DNA of 9,062 nt from CAZIDL01 sp964537825 (lineage in GTDB: Bacteria > Bacteroidota > Bacteroidia > Flavobacteriales_D > CAYVSK01), in the NCBI GenBank assembly GCA_964537825.1, contig CAZIDL010000083.1:1-9062 (forward strand). The letters run 5' to 3'. The notes below the pieces were generated by a model. It did no database searches and was not told where the DNA came from. It worked only from the letters and a program-made list of their open reading frames with translations. The translations under genes and the position numbers were made by a program. Shown piece by piece: positions 1 through 6,601 of the stretch (position 1 is the stretch's first letter; every line of letters begins with the position of its first letter).

Positions 1-978
1 AAGATCTGGGCTAACGGTAGCGGTGGCATCGGAAGCGGTTATAGCTACAGCTGGTCCAATGGGGCTACTGGGGATACGATCACGGTGGGGCCCTCCAGCG
101 ATAAGGATTATGTCGTTACCCTGGATGATGGATGCGAGACCCCGGTGGCCAAGGATACGGTCACGGTCAAAGTGAACGATCTTCCGAACGTGAAGATCGG
201 TGGGTACGATCTTGAAAGCTGCAAACCAACGCAGCCGACCCTCCTGAACAAAACCGATTCAGCCATGGTAGGTGGAACTTGTACTTGGGATCTCGGGAAC
301 GGTCAGGTCCTATCGGGTTGTGATTCCATTCAGCCGAGCTTTTCCGATCCCGGATGCCATGATGTGCAATTGACCGTTACTTCCCCGGAGGGCTGTGTTG
401 ACAGTGCAACGAAGTCGAACTTCGTTTGCGTGAGGCCTTATCCGAACGCTAAATTCAGGTATACGCCCCACGATGCGACCGTGCAGAATCCCACGATCGA
501 TTTCACGAACTTGAGCAGTGGTGCGGTAAGTTATGAATGGAGCTTTGGTGGGCTTGATAGTAGCAGCAAAGAGCATCCCACTTATACCTTCCCCAATAGC
601 GGAGGAGGGACTTACAACGTCTGCTTGAAGACGACGAACAGCTACGGTTGCCAGGATAGCACTTGCGAAAAGGTAACCATCGACGGGCAATTCATGCTCT
701 ACATGCCCAACGCGTTCACTCCGGACGGAGATGGTGTCAATGACAAGTTCGGACCCGTCGTCCAGGGAGCCGATCCTGCTCAATACAAATTCATGGTCTT
801 CGATCGCTGGGGCCAGAAAGTTTTTGAAACCAATTCCGTCGAAGACAAATGGGATGGTTCCATCGATGGGCAGAAAAAGGCTTCGAAGACCGATGTGTAC
901 GTTTGGAAGGTCGTGACGATCAATAAGTTCAACGGAAAGCAGATCGTCCGTAAAGGCCACGTTACAGCGATCCGTTAA
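1..978 (+). CDS. Partial (3' end) T9SS-secreted surface protein with gliding motility-associated C-terminal domain
   Basis: The reading frame is open from base 1 and ends at TAA 976-978, so this is the last 325 codons of a longer gene whose start lies upstream. In order, the visible residues (window numbering) hold the end of an Ig-like repeat (about 1-62, with YSYSWSNG and DGCET), a Cys-rich PKD-like segment (63-147, with TWDLGNG and PGCHDVQLTVTSPEGC), a second PKD-like segment (148-231, with YEWSFGG and GCQDSTC) and a 94-residue CTD (232-325). The CTD has PNAFTPDGDGVNDKF, VFDRWGQKVFE, TDVYVWK and a C-terminal GHVTAIR. This matches the CHU_C/TIGR04131 family, a type B T9SS secretion signal on gliding adhesins and other surface proteins. 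The fragment is collinear with the end of the 1517-6286 product, with well over half of the CTD residues shared. Likely role (inference): surface-exposed adhesin or structural protein. The missing N-terminus would determine its binding specificity. Confidence 0.93.
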   Translation, partial: KIWANGSGGIGSGYSYSWSNGATGDTITVGPSSDKDYVVTLDDGCETPVAKDTVTVKVNDLPNVKIGGYDLESCKPTQPTLLNKTDSAMVGGTCTWDLGNGQVLSGCDSIQPSFSDPGCHDVQLTVTSPEGCVDSATKSNFVCVRPYPNAKFRYTPHDATVQNPTIDFTNLSSGAVSYEWSFGGLDSSSKEHPTYTFPNSGGGTYNVCLKTTNSYGCQDSTCEKVTIDGQFMLYMPNAFTPDGDGVNDKFGPVVQGADPAQYKFMVFDRWGQKVFETNSVEDKWDGSIDGQKKASKTDVYVWKVVTINKFNGKQIVRKGHVTAIR

Positions 979-1008
979 GGAGCAGGTCATCTGTTTCGGA
1001 ACTCCAAC

Positions 1009-1040
1009 AGGGCGCCCCATCAAGGGCGCCCTTTTTATTT
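1009..1040 (+). terminator. Strong intrinsic (rho-independent) terminator
   Basis: A nine-base-pair GC-rich stem (AGGGCGCCC at 1009-1017 with GGGCGCCCT at 1024-1032) closes a six-base loop (CATCAA). It runs directly into a T-rich tract (TTTTTATTT, 1032-1040). It lies about 30 bases after the stop codon of the upstream partial gene. It therefore probably ends that transcript and separates it from the operon that starts at 1182. The stem arm GGGCGCCC is itself palindromic. Confidence 0.92.
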
Positions 1041-1130
1041 GGTTCCCCGATCGATCCTCCCCGGTCTTAGGTCCTTCAGGTCTCCAAGAAAAAGAACGGC
1101 TTTGTTGGGATCGGATCTATATGGGAACCA
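1040..1130 (+). other. Long-range inverted repeat in the leader of the 1182 gene
   Basis: This lies in the non-coding gap 979-1181. TGGTTCCC (1040-1047) is the exact reverse complement of GGGAACCA (1123-1130). Further in, GATC (1049-1052) and GATCC (1053-1057) can pair with GATC (1114-1117) and GGATC (1108-1112), leaving a one-base bulge and a small internal loop. That gives about 17 base pairs enclosing roughly 50 bases. It begins right where the intrinsic terminator ends and finishes about 50 bases before the ATG at 1182. It could be a leader-RNA fold or an operator, but chance pairing is not excluded. I found no convincing Bacteroidota promoter (TTTG, then TAnnTTTG) in this gap. Confidence 0.3.
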
Positions 1131-1181
1131 ACCTTTCGGACCCTTTTCCGTCATCAAAATGGATCACCGAAAGCAACGGAC

Positions 1182-1520
1182 ATGATGAGAACGCTCGGCA
1201 CGATCGTACTCGTGCTCACCCCTATTCTACTCAGCGCCCAAAGTGAGGGGTCTGAAGCGGAAGCTAAGGACCTCCTGAAGCTCAAGAAGGAGCTCAAAGG
1301 GACCTATCAGATCCAAATGGTCGGTACCCGAAAGCGAGCAGCGATCCCCCTTTCCTTGTACGAGAAGATAGATTCTGTCAGGAAAGAAGAGGAATTGGTC
1401 TATTATAAAGTGAGCGATATCATGAGAGTGAAGGTCCTCCCGAGCTCTCAGATCGAGGCAGAAGGTTTCAAGGGGATCCAAGAAGAAGTTGTGCATGTTC
1501 CAAAGAACGCTGAAAGATGA
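1182..1520 (+). CDS. Small secreted protein of unknown function, translationally coupled to the downstream adhesin gene
   Basis: This encodes 112 residues. Residues 1-20 form a Sec signal peptide (basic MMRT, hydrophobic IVLVLTPILL, then SAQS as a likely cleavage site). The mature part is about 92 residues, Lys/Glu-rich and predicted to be soluble. It has a charged helical stretch (AEAKDLLKLKKELKG), then a likely beta-containing part (GTYQIQMVG, ELVYYKVSDIMRVKVLP), and it ends EEVVHVPKNAER. It has no cysteines, no T9SS CTD and no membrane segment after the signal peptide. I do not recognise the family beyond a resemblance to small periplasmic hypothetical proteins of Bacteroidota. Its TGA stop (1518-1520) overlaps the first ATG of the next gene (ATGA at 1517-1520), so co-translation is likely. 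A periplasmic accessory or chaperone role for the adhesin is inference from position only. Two consecutive ATGs (1182, 1185) make the exact start uncertain by one codon. Confidence 0.82.
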   Translation: MMRTLGTIVLVLTPILLSAQSEGSEAEAKDLLKLKKELKGTYQIQMVGTRKRAAIPLSLYEKIDSVRKEEELVYYKVSDIMRVKVLPSSQIEAEGFKGIQEEVVHVPKNAER

Positions 1521-4500
1521 TGATGAAGGGAATTAGGACGATCGTTCTCGTACTTATCCTTGCATTCCCTTTTTTGGGAAAAGGCCAGTCCGACAATTGC
1601 AACACGGCGACTTCGCTGAGCTTTGATACGGATACCTGTGTTAACGGTTCGACCGCTGGGATGACCTCGGATAGTGTCAATTATCCCTGTGCAGATTCCA
1701 GTATCGTGGTCGAAGCATGGTACACCTATACGGTGCAGGGGGCCAATAATTCTTTTACGGTGAATCCCGGTACGCTGACCGAACCGATGATCGTGATCGA
1801 CGGTGATGGGTGTGGTAACAACTCGTTCAGTACTTGCGATTCAGCATCAGGGAGCAACTCTGTTAGTACGAGCTGGGGGTTTTCACCAGGGGATCAGGTT
1901 TACATCGGCATAGCTTCGGATGGGGGGACCTCGGGAAGTTTTGAGCTGTGTATCGAATCAAAGCCTGCCGATTCCGGAAAAGGGAACACCTGTGACAATG
2001 CGATCCCTTATTGCGATCCGTCCAATACCCTCCAACCGGATATGGACAGTGCGACCAGTATGTCCACGACCCCGAGTTGTTTTGGGACCTCCCCCAACCA
2101 GGCTGTTTGGATCGAATTCTCGATATATAGCTCAGGGAGCATCGAATGGACCGGGACTCCGCTCTCTAGTGCTGAATACGATTGGGCGATGTACGACATA
2201 TCCGGCGGGTGTGGCTCGAAGAGTCTGTCAGCCTGCAATTGGAACTATGGGGATCAGGGGTGTGATTTCGGAATGGATGCAGGCGCTTCCACCTCTTGTC
2301 CGGTTAATTCGGTGACCAACAATTGTCCTCCAGAGTTCTGTCAAGATCAAACCGGGAACATCGGCGAGACCTATGCGCTTCTTATCGATAATTATACCGG
2401 TGATGCAACGGATTTCACGTTGGATTGGACCGGCTCCGCGGAGATCAAGCCCAAAGCGGATTTTTCGATATCGCCTACTTTGAAGTGCGGCAGTTCAGTA
2501 ACGGTCAGCATTTCCGATAACAGCAACGGGAATCCCGAATGGACTTTTGGCGACGGCACCACTTATACGGGGCAGAATCCGCCGGATCATACGTATTCGA
2601 GTCCCGGTGTCTATGCGATCACCGCCCAGGTCGGGGATACTTCTAGTTGTATATCCCAGCATACGGAATATGTGCGCCTTTATGGACCGCTCACCCTCAA
2701 CGATTCCGTTTCCCAGGAGACTTGCCCTGGCGACTGCGATGGGGAGATCTTCCTTTTCCCCGGAGGAGGATCCGGAAAATACACTTATAGCTGGTCCAAC
2801 GGTGCAACGACCCCCAATGTGTCCGGCCTTTGCGCTGGAAGCTATTCCGTGACCGTTACGGATACGGTTTGTAATAAAAGCATTTCAAGAAGTTTCACGA
2901 TCTCATCCACGAAGCCGACCGATCTGAGCTTCAGCCTCACCGATGAGACTTGCTCCAATTCCAATGGAGAGGTGGATATCACCGGAGTGACCGGAGGAAC
3001 AACTCCTTACGAATACGACTTCGATGGCTCTGGATATTCCAATACAACCACCTATACAGGACTTTCAGCGGGAACCTATACGGTTACTGTACGAGATTCC
3101 AACGGATGTACGTATTCCGAGAACGTGACCCTGGATAACTTTCCCCCACCTACGGACCTTAGCTTCGACGTCACGAACGCTACCTGTGGGAATGCGAACG
3201 GGGAAGTGGTCATATCAGGAGTTACCGGTGGTACCAGTGCTTATCAGTACGATTTCGATGGTTCCGGTTATTCCAATGCTACGACCTATACGGGATTGAG
3301 TGCGGGGACTTATTCGGTCACCGTTAAGGATTCGACCGGATGTACATATTCCGAGAACGTCACCGTCAACAACGAGCCCGGACCTGATGGGCTTTCGGTC
3401 AATATTACCCATGAGACCTGTACGGACTCGAACGGGGTCGTCGATATTACGAGCGTGAGTGGAGGTACTACGCCTTATCAATACGACTTCGATGGTTCCG
3501 GTTTTTCGAGCACAACAACCTATAACGGACTTACCTCCGGGACTTACCTCGTTACGGTCAAAGATTCGAACGGGTGTACGTACGATACCAACGTCACTGT
3601 TAACAACAATCCGGGACCTACTGGAATGAGCTTTTCGACGATCCCCGATACCTGTAATGCGGGTCTGGGTGAAGTCGATATCACCGGGGTGACCGGAGGT
3701 ACTACACCCTATGAATACGATTTTGATGGATCGGGTTTTTCATCGACCACTACCTATACCGGATTGACTGCGGGAAAATATGTCGTGACGGTCCGTGATT
3801 CGAACGGTTGCACTTATACGGATACGGCCAACGTTGGGAACGCGGGTGGACCGAACGATATAAGCTTCTCGCTTACCGATGATACCTGTGCTAGCAATGT
3901 GGGTGAGGTAGAAATAACTGGAGTGTCGGGTGGTACCACCCCTTACGAATACGACTTCGATGGGTCCGGTTACTCCAACGCCACCACCTATAGCGGATTG
4001 GCTGCCGGGACTTACTCCGTGACCGTGCGGGATGCCAACGGCTGCACCTATTCCGAGAACGTCACCTTGAACAATGTGCCCGGACCTTCCGATATGAGCT
4101 TTGATACGACCGATGAGACTTGTACAGCGGCGAATGGGGAGGTCGTGATCACGGGGGTCACGAACGGGACCTCACCTTATGAGTACGACTTCGACGGTTC
4201 CGGCTATTCCGGGACCACTACTTATAGCGGTCTATCGGCAGGGACCTATACCGTTACGGTCCGCGATGATCACGGATGCACCTATTCCGAAAATGTCACT
4301 CTTACCAATTCCCCCGGGCCGACCGATCTCTCCTTCGATCTGACGGATGAGACCTGTGGCGATGGGAACGGAGAAGTGATGATCACCGGTGTGACCGGAG
4401 GGACCACGCCCTATGAGTACGACTTTGATGGCTCCGGATATTCGAACAGTACGAATTATACGGGGCTTTCAGCAGGTTCCTACACTGTTACAGTGCGGGA

Positions 4501-6286
4501 TTCGAACGGCTGTACTTATTCGGAGACGGTTGCTATCGATAACCTGGCTGGACCCACGGATCTGAGCTTTAATGTGTCGAGCGCTTCCTGCGGAGCTAGT
4601 GACGGTAACGTCGATATTACCGGCGTCACAGGAGGGAACGGGACTTATGAATATGACTTCGACGGTTCCGGCTTCAGTACTACTACCAGCTATACCGGAC
4701 TCACCCAGGGGACTTATACGGTAACGGTCCGGGACACGAACAACTGCACCTATCAAGAGAATGTGACCGTCCCACAATCCGGTTCACCTACGATCGATTC
4801 CGTGAGCCTCGCGAACAACAGTTGCAATGGAGCTTGTGATGGTTCCCTTCAGATCCATGCAAGCGGTGGGACCACGCCCTATCAATACAGCATCGATGGA
4901 GGGAGCAGTTTTCAGAACAATGCCACGTTCTCGGGGCTGTGTGCGGATACTTATAACCTCGTTGTTCAGGATGACAACGGCTGCGCTGATAGTTCTCAAG
5001 TGAAGATCAGCGAACCTTCTCCCATGCAGATCAGTACGCTCCCCGATACGACGATCTGCATCGGTGGTACAGCTACCCTTACGGCCAACGCCAGCGGCGG
5101 AACACCTGGTTATACCTATCACTGGGACCAGGGACTCGGCACGGGACAGACCAAGACGGTATCACCGAGCAATACAACGGTCTATTCCGTCTATGCCGAG
5201 GACAAGAACGGATGCACATCCTCCTCGAAGAGCATAAGGGTGGAACTCCATCCGGAGCTTTCGGTCACTGCCTTGAGCGACGATTCCATTTGCCCGGGAA
5301 CCTCGAAGTCGTTGAGCGCGGTTGCCAATGGAGGGAGCGGCAAAGGCTATAGCTTCAGTTGGTCGAACGGATCCAGCGGAAAAAGTATCTCCGTGACCCC
5401 CGGGGGTACAAAGGATTACATCGTTACGCTGGAGGATGGTTGCGAGACACCTGCTGTAAAGGATACGGTGACGCTGGCCTTGCACGATCTGCCGAACGTT
5501 CAGATCGGCGGTCAGAACCTGTCGGGGTGCAAGCCGGTTGATGCCACCCTCTTCAACGCTACCGATCCTTCGATGGTGGGAAACAATTGTACCTGGACTT
5601 TGGGGAATGGGACCAATGCCGTAGGCTGCGACACCATCACGAACCTCTATGAAGAGCCGGGGTGTTACGACGTTTCGCTCTCGGTGACCTCTCCGGCGGG
5701 TTGTGTGGATAGTGCCCGCATCGATAACATGGTCTGTGTTCATCCTTATCCCAACGCTGACTTCCGTGCTAAGCCTTCTCAGACTGACGTCATGGAGACC
5801 GGCGTTAGCTTCGTCAATACGAGCACGGGGGCGAGCTCCTATAAATGGGACTTTGCTGGCTTGGATACCAGTCATAAGGAGCATCCGAGCTATCGGTTCC
5901 CGACCGAGGAAGGTGGTGATTATGAGGTCTGCCTAACGGCTACCAGCAATAAGGGCTGTCAGGACAGCACCTGTCAGCGGGTCACCGTTCAGGGACGTTT
6001 CACCCTGTACGTTCCCAATGCGTTCACTCCGAACGGGGATGGCGTTAACGATAAGTTCGCACCGGTCATAAGGGGGGCGGACCGAGAGGATTACAACTTC
6101 TACATTTACGATCGATGGGGCGAGCAAGTCTTCGAATCCCATCACCCGGAAAAGAAATGGAACGGGTCCATCAAAGGGGATAAGAGCGAGGCCAAGACGG
6201 ATGTCTACGTCTGGAAATTGGTCACCAAGAACAAGTACACCGGGAAGGAAGTGATCGAGCGCGGCCACGTGACCCTTATCCGCTGA
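1517..6286 (+). CDS. 1589-residue T9SS-secreted SprB-like repeat surface protein with gliding motility-associated C-terminal domain
   Basis: Residues 1-24 are a Sec signal peptide (TIVLVLILAFPFL, then GKGQS). Next come two N-terminal beta domains of a type common in Bacteroidota T9SS proteins: 26-148 (DNCNTA, EAWYTYTV, FELCIE) and 157-310 (NTCDNAIPYC, QAVWIEF, YALLIDNYTG). A PKD domain (312-391: PEWTFGDGT, HTYSSPGVY) and one SprB-type repeat (392-462) follow. Eight 78-residue repeats fill 467-1090, with a divergent ninth at 1091-1169. Two Ig-like repeats (1170-1326), two PKD-like segments (1327-1495) and the CTD (1496-1589: PNAFTPNGDGVNDKF, IYDRWGEQVFE, TDVYVWK) complete it. By family knowledge, this is an outer-surface filament or adhesin exported by Sec and then T9SS. 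It has no enzymatic motifs. Three in-frame ATGs (1517, 1520, 1523) are possible starts. I give the first, which overlaps the upstream stop. The divergently worded repeats and intact frame indicate a functional gene. Confidence 0.95.
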   Translation: MMMKGIRTIVLVLILAFPFLGKGQSDNCNTATSLSFDTDTCVNGSTAGMTSDSVNYPCADSSIVVEAWYTYTVQGANNSFTVNPGTLTEPMIVIDGDGCGNNSFSTCDSASGSNSVSTSWGFSPGDQVYIGIASDGGTSGSFELCIESKPADSGKGNTCDNAIPYCDPSNTLQPDMDSATSMSTTPSCFGTSPNQAVWIEFSIYSSGSIEWTGTPLSSAEYDWAMYDISGGCGSKSLSACNWNYGDQGCDFGMDAGASTSCPVNSVTNNCPPEFCQDQTGNIGETYALLIDNYTGDATDFTLDWTGSAEIKPKADFSISPTLKCGSSVTVSISDNSNGNPEWTFGDGTTYTGQNPPDHTYSSPGVYAITAQVGDTSSCISQHTEYVRLYGPLTLNDSVSQETCPGDCDGEIFLFPGGGSGKYTYSWSNGATTPNVSGLCAGSYSVTVTDTVCNKSISRSFTISSTKPTDLSFSLTDETCSNSNGEVDITGVTGGTTPYEYDFDGSGYSNTTTYTGLSAGTYTVTVRDSNGCTYSENVTLDNFPPPTDLSFDVTNATCGNANGEVVISGVTGGTSAYQYDFDGSGYSNATTYTGLSAGTYSVTVKDSTGCTYSENVTVNNEPGPDGLSVNITHETCTDSNGVVDITSVSGGTTPYQYDFDGSGFSSTTTYNGLTSGTYLVTVKDSNGCTYDTNVTVNNNPGPTGMSFSTIPDTCNAGLGEVDITGVTGGTTPYEYDFDGSGFSSTTTYTGLTAGKYVVTVRDSNGCTYTDTANVGNAGGPNDISFSLTDDTCASNVGEVEITGVSGGTTPYEYDFDGSGYSNATTYSGLAAGTYSVTVRDANGCTYSENVTLNNVPGPSDMSFDTTDETCTAANGEVVITGVTNGTSPYEYDFDGSGYSGTTTYSGLSAGTYTVTVRDDHGCTYSENVTLTNSPGPTDLSFDLTDETCGDGNGEVMITGVTGGTTPYEYDFDGSGYSNSTNYTGLSAGSYTVTVRDSNGCTYSETVAIDNLAGPTDLSFNVSSASCGASDGNVDITGVTGGNGTYEYDFDGSGFSTTTSYTGLTQGTYTVTVRDTNNCTYQENVTVPQSGSPTIDSVSLANNSCNGACDGSLQIHASGGTTPYQYSIDGGSSFQNNATFSGLCADTYNLVVQDDNGCADSSQVKISEPSPMQISTLPDTTICIGGTATLTANASGGTPGYTYHWDQGLGTGQTKTVSPSNTTVYSVYAEDKNGCTSSSKSIRVELHPELSVTALSDDSICPGTSKSLSAVANGGSGKGYSFSWSNGSSGKSISVTPGGTKDYIVTLEDGCETPAVKDTVTLALHDLPNVQIGGQNLSGCKPVDATLFNATDPSMVGNNCTWTLGNGTNAVGCDTITNLYEEPGCYDVSLSVTSPAGCVDSARIDNMVCVHPYPNADFRAKPSQTDVMETGVSFVNTSTGASSYKWDFAGLDTSHKEHPSYRFPTEEGGDYEVCLTATSNKGCQDSTCQRVTVQGRFTLYVPNAFTPNGDGVNDKFAPVIRGADREDYNFYIYDRWGEQVFESHHPEKKWNGSIKGDKSEAKTDVYVWKLVTKNKYTGKEVIERGHVTLIR
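2915..4786 (+). repeat. Eight tandem 234-bp (78-codon) SprB-like repeats
   Basis: Units start at 2915, 3149, 3383, 3617, 3851, 4085, 4319 and 4553, each exactly 234 bp. They encode residues 467-1090 of the adhesin. Every unit follows one pattern: P-x-x-(L/M/I)-S at the start, a Cys at position 13, ITGVTGG (with variants) near 22-28, a nearly invariant YDFDGSG core near 34-40, YTGLSAGTY, then VTV(R/K)D, a second Cys at position 65 and CTYSENVT. The two cysteines are present in all eight units and could form an intradomain disulfide (inference). The D-x-D-G core might bind a divalent cation, but this is a guess. A ninth, 79-residue unit at 4787-5023 keeps GGTTPYQY and the DNGC end. It has extra cysteines and SIDGG instead of DFDGSG, like a more standard SprB repeat. 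Confidence 0.93.
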
Positions 6287-6601
6287 AATTCTTCAAGTAT
6301 CTGCCTTTTGATCTCCAATTCCCATGAAAGCGATCCGTTTGATAGAAAGGTGTTTACCTTCCTTAATACCCGTTATCTTTTTATTTGGTTTCCAAGGAAG
6401 CCGAACCTTTCTTTAGCTTATCGGGAGCTTTCCAGACAACCATCCATAAGGCCTTGCGTTGAACAAGGTAGGAAAAAGGTGGCATGTTCAGTTTCTCCAC
6501 GATCGTTAAAAAAAAGGAACGGAACGGTGGGACCTTTTCTTTCTCTTTTTCGTCGCTTCGTGCGAATGAAAAGTATTTGCGGAACGAATCATTTTGCTGA
6601 A
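6287..6601 (+). other. AT-richer intergenic region, 315 bases
   Basis: No convincing gene is present. It is visibly richer in A/T than the flanking genes. A weak match to the Bacteroidota promoter, TTTA (6353-6356), 17 bases, then TATCTTTT (6374-6381, one mismatch to TAnnTTTG), could drive the 6602 gene. A short hairpin CCTTG/CAAGG (6452-6456 with 6464-6468) has no T tract. An A-run at 6508-6515 followed by GG faces CCTTTT at 6533-6538, ahead of a pyrimidine-rich stretch to 6550. This might act as a weak terminator for the 1517-6286 gene, but there is nothing as clear as the one at 1009-1040. One 30-codon hydrophobic ORF (6324-6416) is described separately. Confidence 0.4.
6324..6416 (+). CDS. 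Possible 30-residue hydrophobic micro-ORF, uncertain
   Basis: ATG at 6324 opens a 30-codon frame ending in TAG (6414-6416). The product has a basic start (MKAIRLIERC), a hydrophobic middle (IPVIFLFGF) and a polar end (QGSRTFL). It looks like a signal peptide or a single membrane segment without a mature domain. It begins 37 bases after the stop of the large adhesin gene. It may be the leftover start of a decayed secreted protein, a real small membrane peptide, or chance. No ribosome-binding site helps decide, and Bacteroidota rarely use strong Shine-Dalgarno sites. A chance ORF is the most likely explanation. Confidence 0.15.
   Translation: MKAIRLIERCLPSLIPVIFLFGFQGSRTFL

Noticed and set aside
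310..1023. 237-codon antisense open frame
   Set aside because: It covers the conserved CTD on the other strand and begins inside the terminator hairpin. There is no domain support.
1101..1125. Possible promoter TTTG (1101-1104) with TATATGGG (1118-1125)
   Set aside because: The spacing (13 bases) is too short and the second element matches TAnnTTTG poorly.
2915..4786. Regular repeat spacing considered as a CRISPR array
   Set aside because: The 234-bp units are fully coding, diverged at synonymous sites and without unique spacers of CRISPR length.
5162..5884. 240-codon antisense open frame within the large adhesin gene
   Set aside because: It lies wholly opposite a clear, domain-supported + strand gene. 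The product is an Arg/Ile-rich sequence with no recognisable domain, as expected from reverse reading of GAT/ATC/TCG-rich codons.
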